Below the pieces are notes generated by a model. It was not told the origin of the DNA, made no database searches, and saw nothing but the letters and a program-made list of their open reading frames with translations. Source: a virus. Taken from it: a DNA stretch of 37,413 nucleotides. Of the stretch, positions 17,038 through 24,641 are shown piece after piece. A program made the position numbers and the translations under genes. The number at the start of each line of letters is the position of its first letter. Position 1 is the first letter of the stretch. The stretch covers positions 1-37,413 of IMG/VR virus record IMGVR_UViG_3300033993_001401, one strand, 5' to 3'.

Positions 17038-17873
17038 TAATACATCTTACCGTTAGCTAAAAACTTATCAGCCCAAACGTTAACTTGTTCTACATAAAAA
17101 TCGCCATTGTCAGTTACGTTGACGATGGCGAAACCATTAGCCCACAATTGGCGCTGAAATCGCGGCATATAGCTAAACCCTTTTGATTTGATATCATATA
17201 ACCCACCAATGTTAAACGCGGCCCTATTACCAGAATGATAGCATTGAACCCGGTGCGTATGGCCAAACATAACTGAGTGCTGCGTTTTGTCTAAATGCGC
17301 TTTTGCCGCGTGAATAGATGTGTAAACACCGTGAACTATATCTAAGTGTTTGCCAAGCGTGAAATAATCAGACTGCCAATCTGTTTTAACTTCCCATCCA
17401 CGTTCGTACAGGTATAAGGCATCAGTAGGATTTATTAAAGCGCCGCCATACTTTGCATTATCTTTTTCTTTGATGTGCCTAAAGTATCTATCTTCATGGT
17501 TGCCAAATAGAAAATACTTCTTGGCACCTTTAAACGCGCTGTTAATATCGTCAATGCCCTGCAAACCATCTATATATTCATCTTGTAATGTTAGTCCTGA
17601 TAAGTTGGCTAATGATTCAGCGTTATAGCTGCCAAGTGTATAAAGGTCTAAATAATCACCAGCTAAAACAATGCCGTGTAAATTCGTGCCAAGTTCAGAT
17701 ATTAAGCGCAATAGCTTTTGCCAAAGTATCTGATTGTGAAACGGCCTGTGTACATCCGAAACAACTAACCAGCGCTGCAAACTTTTGTTTTGTCGGCGCT
17801 TTTCATTTATTATGTTTTTCCAATATTCTACTTCTTCATTAGAATGTACTTTAATTTTGGGGCGGTAAATCAT
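17037..17873 (-). CDS. calcineurin-like metallophosphoesterase
   Basis: All motifs of the fold are present: D40-x-H42 (SDVH), GD at 72-73, GNHED at 124-128, H191 (VHG) and GHTH at 204-207. These bind two metal ions and cut phosphomono- or diesters. The substrate is unknown; phage members are thought to act on nucleic acids or nucleotides. The gene follows TerL after 4 bases, so it belongs to the packaging transcript, an arrangement I recall from other phages. Length (278 aa) is normal. Confidence 0.85.
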   Translation of the reverse strand: MIYRPKIKVHSNEEVEYWKNIINEKRRQNKSLQRWLVVSDVHRPFHNQILWQKLLRLISELGTNLHGIVLAGDYLDLYTLGSYNAESLANLSGLTLQDEYIDGLQGIDDINSAFKGAKKYFLFGNHEDRYFRHIKEKDNAKYGGALINPTDALYLYERGWEVKTDWQSDYFTLGKHLDIVHGVYTSIHAAKAHLDKTQHSVMFGHTHRVQCYHSGNRAAFNIGGLYDIKSKGFSYMPRFQRQLWANGFAIVNVTDNGDFYVEQVNVWADKFLANGKMY

Positions 17874-17877
17874 AGGA

Positions 17878-19329
17878 TTATAGTTTTATATCTTGACAAA
17901 ACGTGTTAAGTAAGTATCTAAGATTATCAAGTAAGTCGGCCTGCCTTTCTTCTCCTTTGCCCTTAATGATTCGCCTGCTGTTATCAGATTTGATACGTAA
18001 ACAGTCCATACGCAAACCCGGGCATTTATCTTCATAGATCTCGAAATCTGGGCACATGCTAATAATAGTATTTGTTTGAACGTAGCTTTCAGCATGCAGC
18101 GGGTTAGCTTTAGGCACTACAAAGAACCGCGCGGGTAACTGCAGTTCTTCTTGTATAATTTCATAGTATGTTTTTGAAACGCGCTGTCTACCATCGGAAC
18201 GATCACCTGATGCATCACCTGTAATCAGTAGCGGTATAGTACAGGGGTAAATAGCAGTATCGGACCAACGCCCGATTTTCTTATTTGTTTCGGCAAATAC
18301 CCATTCACGAAACGCTTGACACGTGTCATAGATTGAAGCTTCACCGCGTTCTTCTGAACCTATCTTAAATTCTTTAACGATGTGTACACCGTAACGATAA
18401 CGTGAACGTGCAGATACATCAGGCGCCAATGTAGTTTTGCGCATAACGGCGGCGGTCATTGGTATTTTATTAAAGTCAAACGAAACGTAAATCTGCTCAG
18501 TTTCCCAATTGATTTTCTTTGAAGGCTGAAATACTTTTTGCTGAATGCTTTTATCCTTTAGTACGTAAACCCATGCTTCACCACTATAATCAACAAATAC
18601 AGATTTGTATTCCTGTTCAAATGTTAGCCTATCTAAGTCACGGCTTGCATCAGCAACTTCATCAGGATCAATAGCTGGGTTATCTGTTGTTTCCATGCGA
18701 AACGTTATCCAACTTTCGCTGCCGTTTTCGCTTTGCGGCAAGTCTATATCATTGTAGCAATTCTTTTCGACATTGCCAGCCTTAGCGCCGTTGCGGCATA
18801 GTTCATACCAATAGTTATCTTTACCCGCTGCTGTGCCAATAAAAAACGCCTCACCTTTGTAGTCAGTTAAGGTAGGGCGTGCAACTGTTTTCCAATGATA
18901 TTCTAATATGTGGCTTGGTATCTTTTGTGTTTCTTCATAAATTACCCGGTGATACTTACGCCCGCGCCCTTTATCCTTTCGCCCTTCATCGCCAATGGAC
19001 CAAACTTCTAAAACGCCGCCGTTTAGAAACTGCATTATCTTTGAAGTTTCATCTTTATGTTTAATGATGCCGCCCTCAGATATAGTTTTGTAAGTATCGA
19101 CAATCTTATTCCAGCTTTGTGCAAAATCTTTGAAGTCATCAACAAAGATACCTACGAACTTACCTTCAAATACTGCTGGGCTTATAAGCGGCAATGCAAC
19201 CGATGTTATCAATTCAGTCTTGCCAAACCTACGCGCACAAACAATACAGTTAAACCTTCGCTTATTATCTAAGATTCGTTTTTGCCCGGTGTGCGGCTTA
19301 TATAGCTGTATGTTTATGTTACGCGGCAC
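17878..19329 (-). CDS. terL: terminase large subunit
   Basis: The packaging motor cuts concatemers and pumps DNA through the portal. The ATPase domain has Walker A CARRFGKT (31-38), Walker B VIYEE (E132, E133) and coupling motif FIGTAAG (163-169). The nuclease domain has SFDFN (D285), TGDAS (D372) and ADLLDNLRY (D465, D468), acidic residues of the RNase H-like fold. The start is GTG, overlapping the TerS stop as TAGTG, which suggests coupled translation. At 483 aa it is complete. Confidence 0.93.
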   Translation of the reverse strand: MPRNINIQLYKPHTGQKRILDNKRRFNCIVCARRFGKTELITSVALPLISPAVFEGKFVGIFVDDFKDFAQSWNKIVDTYKTISEGGIIKHKDETSKIMQFLNGGVLEVWSIGDEGRKDKGRGRKYHRVIYEETQKIPSHILEYHWKTVARPTLTDYKGEAFFIGTAAGKDNYWYELCRNGAKAGNVEKNCYNDIDLPQSENGSESWITFRMETTDNPAIDPDEVADASRDLDRLTFEQEYKSVFVDYSGEAWVYVLKDKSIQQKVFQPSKKINWETEQIYVSFDFNKIPMTAAVMRKTTLAPDVSARSRYRYGVHIVKEFKIGSEERGEASIYDTCQAFREWVFAETNKKIGRWSDTAIYPCTIPLLITGDASGDRSDGRQRVSKTYYEIIQEELQLPARFFVVPKANPLHAESYVQTNTIISMCPDFEIYEDKCPGLRMDCLRIKSDNSRRIIKGKGEERQADLLDNLRYLLNTFCQDIKL

Positions 19330-19757
19330 TACTTAGCTTCAGGTGGGTATTGAATGTTGATGTTTATGTTTTTGTCATCTTGCGTTTCGCCCTTCGGTTC
19401 TATTATGCCATAGTTAAACCCTAACAATAGTTTAGTAATTGCAGGATTTGATTTGCCATCTAAACCCCTTACTACTTTGTTTGTTAGTATTTTATGTTTC
19501 GCGCGCGCTATAAATACCGAAAATTCAGGCCTTTCGGCGTAATTTAAAAGCGTATCAGCATCACAATCTAAAAAATCAGCTAAACCATAGATAGTATATG
19601 GTATTGGGTCTGGCAAATCAATTACTTCATAATAGTCACGTGTTTTTACGACTTCTTTTTTTGTACGTGAATCGCAATAATCAAAATACGCTTCAATTTT
19701 ACTTTGCAGTTCTTCGGGCGTTTTAAATAACAATTTTCTACCTGCAATTCCTTTCAT
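19329..19757 (-). CDS. terS: terminase small subunit
   Basis: This 142-aa protein lies just upstream of TerL and overlaps it. The middle part (IYGLADFLDCDADTLLNYAE) is a helix-turn-helix of the kind small terminases use to bind the packaging site; the following part is helical and would form the oligomer ring. The C-terminus is polar and rich in N, I and P and may contact TerL. The 454-bp non-coding region just upstream could hold the packaging site. Identification is from position, size and the HTH. Confidence 0.8.
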   Translation of the reverse strand: MKGIAGRKLLFKTPEELQSKIEAYFDYCDSRTKKEVVKTRDYYEVIDLPDPIPYTIYGLADFLDCDADTLLNYAERPEFSVFIARAKHKILTNKVVRGLDGKSNPAITKLLLGFNYGIIEPKGETQDDKNININIQYPPEAK

Positions 19758-19920
19758 ATTTTCATTTTAAGCAACTTTTAATAAGTTTTGATATCTATAC
19801 ACCAATTTAATATAAAAATGCCTTAAAACACCTTTTAAATAAGTTTTAAGACTATATCTATATTATTATTAGTATTATTATTTATATTATTATTATTATT
19901 TATTATTATTGTTAACACTT

Positions 19921-19937
19921 GTTACATTAAGTGTAAC
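19921..19937. repeat. inverted repeat GTTACA-N5-TGTAAC, copy 1
   Basis: The arms GTTACA and TGTAAC are perfect, with spacer TTAAG. The same arms with the same spacing occur at 20111. This is typical of a site for a dimeric DNA-binding protein. Confidence 0.75.
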
Positions 19938-20110
19938 ACATAAGTAATTGATATATAGTACATGTTACGTGTTTACACCTGTTACGCTATATTCTACACA
20001 CATATGTATTTTTTAGTTTAAATACGCATGTGTGTGTATGCGTCGTATGTGAGAAAAACCCCGTAACGGGTGTTAACAGCGTAACAAAACTAATAATCAA
20101 ACAGTTAGGT

Positions 20111-20127
20111 GTTACATGCTGTGTAAC
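20111..20127. repeat. inverted repeat GTTACA-N5-TGTAAC, copy 2
   Basis: The arms are identical to those at 19921 while the spacer (TGCTG) differs, so the arms rather than the centre appear to be selected. A GTTAAC motif follows 4 bases later. Confidence 0.75.
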
Positions 20128-20145
20128 CTGTGTTAACATTTCAAA

Positions 20146-20178
20146 TAAAAAAACCGCTGCAATTGTTGAACAGCGGTT
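20146..20178 (-). terminator. Rho-independent terminator after the HNH-like gene
   Basis: AACCGCTG (20152-20159) and CAGCGGTT (20171-20178) form an 8-bp stem; on the minus strand it is followed by seven T. It lies 34 bases beyond the stop of the gene ending at 20212 and closes the CoiA-HNH transcript. The core arms CCGCTG/CAGCGG recur in the terminator at 35870. Confidence 0.8.
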
Positions 20179-20211
20179 AGCGGCAAACCGCAGTTAAGGC
20201 AAAAGTAAGTA

Positions 20212-20481
20212 TTAGTTTTCAGATTTTAAAACTTTTCGATGTGAAAATTCAATATTTGATTTTTGATAGTTCAACGGATTGCCATCTAAAAACGTCATAG
20301 TGTACTTTAAATCATGGTTTTTAAGCGGAAAAAGCAAATGATGTAATAACATGCCAGTATTGTTTATAATCCTATTTTTTTTAACATGCCATTTAAAGTT
20401 TTTGCATTTTTCGTAATCAGAATCATCAATCATAATGTAGTCAATACAAAGATTGCGTTTGAAGATTTGAAGTAGTTTCAT
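20212..20481 (-). CDS. HNH-like homing endonuclease relative with altered active-site motif (89 aa)
   Basis: The pattern IMIDDSDYEKCKNFKWHV, then LLHHLLF, then FLDGNPLNYQKSNIEF follows the small AP2/HNH endonuclease family, whose members read roughly VDDEDYELLxxxKW, xHRLI and DHINGNPLDNRRSNL. In this copy the DH of the last motif is TF (YTMTFLDGN), so the usual catalytic histidine appears lost. It may be a worn-out nuclease or a DNA-binding remnant. I chose the ATG at 20481, where the homology begins; an ATG at 20529 is also possible. It overlaps the CoiA-like gene by 41 bases. Confidence 0.5.
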   Translation of the reverse strand: MKLLQIFKRNLCIDYIMIDDSDYEKCKNFKWHVKKNRIINNTGMLLHHLLFPLKNHDLKYTMTFLDGNPLNYQKSNIEFSHRKVLKSEN

Positions 20482-21364
20482 TTGCGTATTTTTTAATAAA
20501 ATCTGATTTTTTAATAATTTCACCTGCATTGTATAAACAATTAAAACCTTTATCAGGCTTTATTTCCATTTCAAAAAAAACTTCATTTTCTGTAAAATCA
20601 CCTGAAAGCCCTGTTGATTCATTAGCACTTGCAGTTATCCATACAGAATTCCTATAATCAGGTGTATCAACTATTTTTTTATGAAATATAATTTTAAAAT
20701 CATTAGTAAAATTTATAAATTCATTTTGTTTAAATCTAAAATAAATTAAATTACCATCATTAGTATCAATAAAAACAGGATTTTTACAAATATCAAAAAA
20801 ATAAGATTTAGTTTTAAATTTTTTAGATTGTTTATATTTTATGTATTTTTCTCTTTCGATTTTTAAATAACTTAAAGTTTTAAATGTTTCAGATAAAGAT
20901 TCTAAATCATAGTTAATAGATTCTTTGTAAGGTGTTTTATCAGGATATGCAACTAATTCAACTTTAAATTTGCTTGCATCTAAAACCCAAATCATTTTTT
21001 CACCATAAAATTCTTCTCTTGCTCTTATTTCTTGCGGGGTTATTGAACTATGCTGAAATTCTATAACAATACCATTATCTGTTTTAACATCAGCTATATG
21101 TTTTTCGCCTGTTTGTTCGCATTTATGTATAATTTCTCTATTTTTTTCTGGAAATTGTTTTTGCCAATTTAAATGCCATTCTGTCATAGGTTTAAACCAA
21201 TTAGAACATTCATTTTTAACTTTGTGTGAAAAATGCCAAACATTTATTTCTCCTTGTTTAGCTACAACTTGACTATTGCAACACGGGCATCTTAAATCTA
21301 AATTTTCAGATTTTTTATACTCTTCTGCACTTACTTTTTTGTTATCATATAACGCGTAATTCAT
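20441..21364 (-). CDS. CoiA-like nuclease family protein (307 aa)
   Basis: The N-terminus has a zinc-ribbon pattern: RCPCCNSQ (C26, C28, C29), then VWHFSH (H44, H47). The middle shows TEWHLNWQKQF and then HIADV (D92) and IEFQHSSIT (E102, Q104), matching the nuclease core of the CoiA family, whose founding member acts in competence and DNA uptake. The C-terminal 150 residues are rich in K, F and N and not recognised. In a phage such a protein might process DNA during recombination or act on host DNA. It follows a structured leader (21365-21481) that may control it. Confidence 0.7.
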   Translation of the reverse strand: MNYALYDNKKVSAEEYKKSENLDLRCPCCNSQVVAKQGEINVWHFSHKVKNECSNWFKPMTEWHLNWQKQFPEKNREIIHKCEQTGEKHIADVKTDNGIVIEFQHSSITPQEIRAREEFYGEKMIWVLDASKFKVELVAYPDKTPYKESINYDLESLSETFKTLSYLKIEREKYIKYKQSKKFKTKSYFFDICKNPVFIDTNDGNLIYFRFKQNEFINFTNDFKIIFHKKIVDTPDYRNSVWITASANESTGLSGDFTENEVFFEMEIKPDKGFNCLYNAGEIIKKSDFIKKYANETTSNLQTQSLY

Positions 21365-21481
21365 AACATATTTTTTAAAAAACTAAGCCCCGAAATCAAT
21401 AGGGGCACTACTACCTATATCATTCAGGGCTTTAAATATCTTTTATGATTCATTGTAGTGCCGAATCAGTACACAAATATA
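21365..21481 (-). promoter_or_regulatory. structured leader with promoter box, tiny ORF and terminator-like hairpin before the CoiA-like gene
   Basis: On the minus strand TATATTTG (21481-21474) matches the TAnnTTTG box. The RNA after it has GGCACTAC, which can pair with GTAGTGCC; a 9-residue ORF (MNHKRYLKP, 21453-21424); and the hairpin GCCCC-loop-GGGGC followed by TTAG and six T, a terminator just before the CoiA-like start. The GTAGTGCC arm shares two bases with the terminator stem, and AAGCCC can pair with GGGCTT of the same stem, so the folds compete. This is how attenuators look. Alternatively it is simply the terminator of the upstream gene. Confidence 0.5.
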
Positions 21482-21487
21482 ACACTT

Positions 21488-22021
21488 TTATTTTTCTAAT
21501 TCATCATTAAACGCTGATTTTTTCAGCAAATCAGTATAATTCATCGAACCTTTGCGGCTGACATCGCGGCCAAATATTTTACCAAACTTTTCGGCAGCAT
21601 CTTTAACGGCGTATGTTTCGGCAGCGGGTGCAGCTTTTTGCACACCATCGGTTTTAACTGCGTTCCAATCGGTTGCGCCTGCACCTTTGTCTGTTTGTAT
21701 TGGTGCAGCGCCTATGCCGTCTTGCCACATTGGTTGCCCTGAAATAGGGTTTATTACGTGCAGTCTTACAGTTACTACAACGCTATTAGCTACTATTTGT
21801 GTGTTGCGAATTTCTACGTTAAAATTGCCAAAAATACGTGTTAGTAAATATTCTATTTTTTCAATAGGAATATATCTGTAATCGCGAATCATTGGATGCT
21901 GAACTAACCACTTAGCTGGTGGATCTTGATTAAGCAATACCGTTAGCGCATTTTGCTTTAGGCTGTCTTCATTTTCTACTAATAGGTCCTGAAGTGTCGG
22001 AAGTTTTGTTAGTTGTGTCAT
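21488..22021 (-). CDS. Rad52-like single-strand annealing protein (177 aa)
   Basis: The central part YRYIPIEKIEYLLTRIFGNF, then VVVTVRLHVINPISGQPMWQDGIGAAP, then YAVKDAAEKFGKIFGRDV follows the layout of phage Rad52/22-type annealing proteins, including a conserved-looking (A)(V)KDAAEKFG near the end. These coat single strands and pair them with complements during recombination-dependent replication. The gene is next to a RecE-like exonuclease, the normal partner. The 88-bp gap between them holds phased 10-bp repeats. I cannot rule out another annealing family such as Erf. Confidence 0.6.
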   Translation of the reverse strand: MTQLTKLPTLQDLLVENEDSLKQNALTVLLNQDPPAKWLVQHPMIRDYRYIPIEKIEYLLTRIFGNFNVEIRNTQIVANSVVVTVRLHVINPISGQPMWQDGIGAAPIQTDKGAGATDWNAVKTDGVQKAAPAAETYAVKDAAEKFGKIFGRDVSRKGSMNYTDLLKKSAFNDELEK

Positions 22022-22038
22022 AATGGTTTAAATTTAAA

Positions 22039-22090
22039 AGTTTATCTAAGTTTATCTAAGTTTATCTAAAGTTTGACTAAAGTTTATCTA
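22039..22090 (-). repeat. five phased 10-bp repeats (AGTTTATCTA) upstream of the annealing protein gene
   Basis: Four exact copies of AGTTTATCTA start at 22039, 22049, 22059 and 22081, and one variant (AGTTTGACTA) at 22070. Starts are 10 or 11 bases apart, one DNA turn, so a bound protein would line up on one face. The array lies in the leader of the annealing gene, 18 bases from its start codon, and fits an operator or iteron array. Confidence 0.75.
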
Positions 22091-22109
22091 ATTATTAGCG
22101 TTTAGTTAA

Positions 22110-22865
22110 TCACTTAGCCCAGTTAGGCAATGAAAGAATATGAATTTTGTTATCAGTTGTATAGCCGTGGAAATTATTTGTTTCCTTGCATTTTTTAAGC
22201 GTTTCGATATCGGCTAAATATTCTTGGCGCCCGCGTTCAATAGCTTCTGGATCAAGTTCATAAAGTTCGACATTAAATGGCGCTTCTTTTTCAACGGCTA
22301 TAAATATAAAGCGTTCGGCCTTTGTTAGGTCCATATAAAACGCAGCTTGCACGTGATAGCGATAATTCCAAACAGATTTAGCAAATTCACCGGGTGCTGA
22401 ATTAGTTGTTGTTTTAAGGTCTATGCAAACGTTATACTTTGTGTTAAGAAAATCTACTTTGCACTTAGCGTCAAGTTCTGCAATTTTACCGAATATAGGC
22501 AATTCCGCTTGACCTTGTTCTAAAAGTATTGCCGCCTTCGGATGTGCTAAAACAGCGTTTCTAATGTTTAGGGCTAATTCGTAATCTTTATGCGATACAA
22601 ATAATTCTTTGCCTTCTGATTCAGCAATAAAAGATTCATAAATCAATTTACCTTCTTTAGTGCGGCGGTCGCATTCTGGCATAACGGCGTAATTATCCTG
22701 ATTAAATACAACGCTATGAACTAAACTACCTAAGTTCATTGCAGATGTTGGCACTTGTTTTTCGCCTTCTATATAGGCTAAATAGTGCGCGGGTGACTTA
22801 TGTACTAAGTCTAAAAGTGATTTACTGATGTACTCAGTTTTACGGTGATACTCTTGGTTTGTCAT
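22110..22865 (-). CDS. RecE-like exonuclease (PD-(D/E)XK, YqaJ-like)
   Basis: The protein shows the nuclease core seen in phage RecE and YqaJ types: GSLVH (46-50), then E121, D138 (KVDFL), D149-L-K151 (CIDLKTT) and YRYHVQAAFY (Q173). These residues bind metal and degrade one strand of duplex DNA to give tails for the annealing protein downstream. N-terminal EYISKSLLDLVHKSPAHYLAY is also typical. It is the first gene leftward from the divergent promoter region at 22898-22924. Length (251 aa) suits the phage form. Confidence 0.85.
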   Translation of the reverse strand: MTNQEYHRKTEYISKSLLDLVHKSPAHYLAYIEGEKQVPTSAMNLGSLVHSVVFNQDNYAVMPECDRRTKEGKLIYESFIAESEGKELFVSHKDYELALNIRNAVLAHPKAAILLEQGQAELPIFGKIAELDAKCKVDFLNTKYNVCIDLKTTTNSAPGEFAKSVWNYRYHVQAAFYMDLTKAERFIFIAVEKEAPFNVELYELDPEAIERGRQEYLADIETLKKCKETNNFHGYTTDNKIHILSLPNWAK

Positions 22866-22897
22866 AAATTTTTAAAATATTTTATTAAATAATAGCA

Positions 22898-22905
22898 CAA
22901 AATTA
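22898..22905 (-). promoter_or_regulatory. leftward TAnnTTTG promoter box for the exonuclease gene
   Basis: The minus strand reads TAATTTTG with GTTG 19 bases upstream (22928-22925), one base from the ideal TTTG. Transcription would start near 22891, giving a 25-base leader to the ATG at 22865. Its upstream half overlaps the rightward box at 22917-22924. Confidence 0.6.
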
Positions 22906-22916
22906 AAAAACCTTTT

Positions 22917-22924
22917 TAACTTTG
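22917..22924 (+). promoter_or_regulatory. rightward TAnnTTTG promoter box for the replication arm
   Basis: The plus strand reads TAACTTTG, a full -7 match, with no clear -33 TTTG. Transcription would start near 22931 and reach the HTH gene at 22958. It interlocks with the leftward promoter, so polymerase or a repressor at one would affect the other. Confidence 0.5.
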
Positions 22925-22957
22925 CAACACAATTGAACGAAAAATTAAAAAAATTTT

Positions 22958-23206
22958 ATGAAAACATTTGAACAGCTATCTATTCGATGCGACATTTTAG
23001 GCATCAGTATTTCGGAACTTTGCAGGCGCGCAGAAGTTGGGCGGCAAACTGTTGAATACTGGTCTAAGGTTGAACCGCAAACATTGATCATCTATTTTAA
23101 ACTTATGAATGCTTTAAACCAAATTGAAAATGAACACAATACAGCTACGGCCATATCAATCGAAAAGCGTAAGCGACATAAGAGAGAGTTACCGACAGGG
23201 GAATAA
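22958..23206 (+). CDS. small helix-turn-helix DNA-binding protein (82 aa)
   Basis: Residues about 12-40 (DILGISISELCRRAEVGRQT) form an XRE/lambda-repressor-type helix-turn-helix, ending VEYWSKVEP. The rest is polar. Being first in the rightward operon and beside two facing promoters, it is a candidate Cro- or repressor-like regulator. The 3' end overlaps the helicase gene by about 77 bases, so the final 25 residues are read from DNA that also codes for the helicase start. Confidence 0.7.
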   Translation: MKTFEQLSIRCDILGISISELCRRAEVGRQTVEYWSKVEPQTLIIYFKLMNALNQIENEHNTATAISIEKRKRHKRELPTGE

Positions 23207-24641
23207 AAAAGTTCTATTTGTGTTACCAACGGGCGGCGGCAAAACTGAAACGTTTATTTATATGGCAATGGAAGCAGTTAGCAAAGGTAAACGCGTTTAT
23301 TTTTTAGTGCATAAAAAAAACCTTGTTAATCAGATTTCGGAACGTTGCAAAAGATACGGTCTAAGGCATGGTTTTATAGCGGGTAACAGACCAAAACAGT
23401 ATTATTTACCAGCACAGGTATGCAGCGTTCAAAGTTTAAAGAATAGGCTTAATGAAGTACCGCAACCTGACCTACTAATAATTGATGAAGCGCATCATTC
23501 AAACGCTGGTACATGGAAGGACATTTTAGATTTTTACAAAGATTCTGTTTATGTTTTAGGTGTTACTGCTACACCTTGGCGCGGCGATGGTCAAGGCTTA
23601 GGCGATGTGTTTTCTGATTTAGTTTTAGGGCCATTACCCGCTGAATTAGTGCAAATGGGTAACTTAGTGATGCCTGAATATTACAACTTCAAACCTTTGG
23701 CGGATTTTACAAAGATTAAAAAGGATAAAAACGGCGAATACAAAGCTGATGACCTATTTAAAGAAATGGATAAACCAGCTATAACAGGTAATGCAGTTGA
23801 AGAGTATAAGCGTTTGGCACCGGGTGAACCTGCTATTTATAGCTGCGTAAATATTAAGCATGCTGATAACGTTGCAGCGGCATTCAATGAAGCTGGTTTT
23901 AAAGCAGTTTCTATAAATGGAAACTTTAATGAAAACGAAGTTAAAGAAATCATATCGCAATTCGCGAATCGCGATATTCAGATATTAACGTTTTGCGACC
24001 TTATAAGTGAAGGCACAGATATACCAGCGGTATCAGTTGTTGGAATGTTACGCCGCACAATGTCGCTTAGTTTATATTTACAGATTGTTGGTCGCGGATT
24101 AAGACCGATGGAAGGCAAAGAACGCTGTTTGATTTTAGATCATGTCGGAAACCAAAAATTACACGGGCATCCACTAATGACACGTGAATGGACATTAGAA
24201 GGAATGCAAAAGCGAAAACGCGATACAGATACATTACAAACTGAATACACCGATTGTACAGAATGCTTTAGAACTTATGAAAAAACACACTTAAAATGTC
24301 CTTATTGTGGTTTTGTTGAACCTGTAAAGGTTAGCGAAATAGAACAGGTTGCAGGCGTTGCCGTAAAAGATGAAACTACCTTGGATGAATTATTGAAAGC
24401 GAAAAAAAGCGAACAAGGCAAAAGTAGAACATTATCTGATTTATGGGAATTGAAAAACAAACGCGGCCACAAAGATAATTGGGTTTATTATATTTTCGAA
24501 AGCCGTATTTTAAAAGAAAATGGCAGTATAGACTGGATAAATAAAAAGTATGGCTTAGATGCTACGAATCAAAATGATTTAAAAGCAGCAGCCAAAAGGG
24601 CATGGAATAATTTTTTAAGAAGTAAAAAGAACTATTTATGA
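23130..24641 (+). CDS. SF2 DEAH-box helicase with C-terminal zinc ribbon (503 aa)
   Basis: Motif I is LPTGGGKT, with GGGKT at 35-39; motif II is DEAH (119-122); motif III is TATP (146-149); motif VI is QIVGRGLRP. Between and after lie both RecA-like domains. A C-terminal four-cysteine ribbon is visible: CTECFRTYEKTHLKCPYC. It would unwind DNA or translocate on it during replication or repair; phage homologues of this form are common. I chose the ATG at 23130 over a TTG six bases upstream. It overlaps the HTH gene, and its stop overlaps the next ATG (ATGA). Confidence 0.9.
   Translation: MNTIQLRPYQSKSVSDIRESYRQGNKKVLFVLPTGGGKTETFIYMAMEAVSKGKRVYFLVHKKNLVNQISERCKRYGLRHGFIAGNRPKQYYLPAQVCSVQSLKNRLNEVPQPDLLIIDEAHHSNAGTWKDILDFYKDSVYVLGVTATPWRGDGQGLGDVFSDLVLGPLPAELVQMGNLVMPEYYNFKPLADFTKIKKDKNGEYKADDLFKEMDKPAITGNAVEEYKRLAPGEPAIYSCVNIKHADNVAAAFNEAGFKAVSINGNFNENEVKEIISQFANRDIQILTFCDLISEGTDIPAVSVVGMLRRTMSLSLYLQIVGRGLRPMEGKERCLILDHVGNQKLHGHPLMTREWTLEGMQKRKRDTDTLQTEYTDCTECFRTYEKTHLKCPYCGFVEPVKVSEIEQVAGVAVKDETTLDELLKAKKSEQGKSRTLSDLWELKNKRGHKDNWVYYIFESRILKENGSIDWINKKYGLDATNQNDLKAAAKRAWNNFLRSKKNYL

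Larger units (their letters stand above)
19758..20211. promoter_or_regulatory. 454-bp non-coding region rich in GTTACA/TGTAAC motifs (candidate origin or packaging region)
   Basis: No gene was found here. From about 19858 to 19910 there is an ATT-type microsatellite that would melt easily. From 19911 to 20137 at least ten GTTAC, GTAAC or GTTAAC motifs occur. Two are exact inverted repeats with a 5-base spacer (19921-19937 and 20111-20127). A near-palindrome joins ACACACATATGTAT (about 19996) to ATACGCATGTGTGT (about 20022). The region ends in a minus-strand terminator. An AT-rich unwinding stretch plus repeated protein sites is how origins look, and the location next to TerS suits a packaging site; both are inferences. 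Confidence 0.6.

Noticed and set aside
17588-17842. Plus-strand frame inside the metallophosphoesterase gene
   Set aside because: The minus-strand enzyme has all catalytic motifs, so the opposite frame is a shadow.
18879-19336. Three plus-strand frames opposite TerL
   Set aside because: They lie within the ATPase domain code of TerL and show no protein-like features.
22039-22090. CRISPR-like array
   Set aside because: Units are 10 bp and adjacent, without spacers; no cas genes are present.
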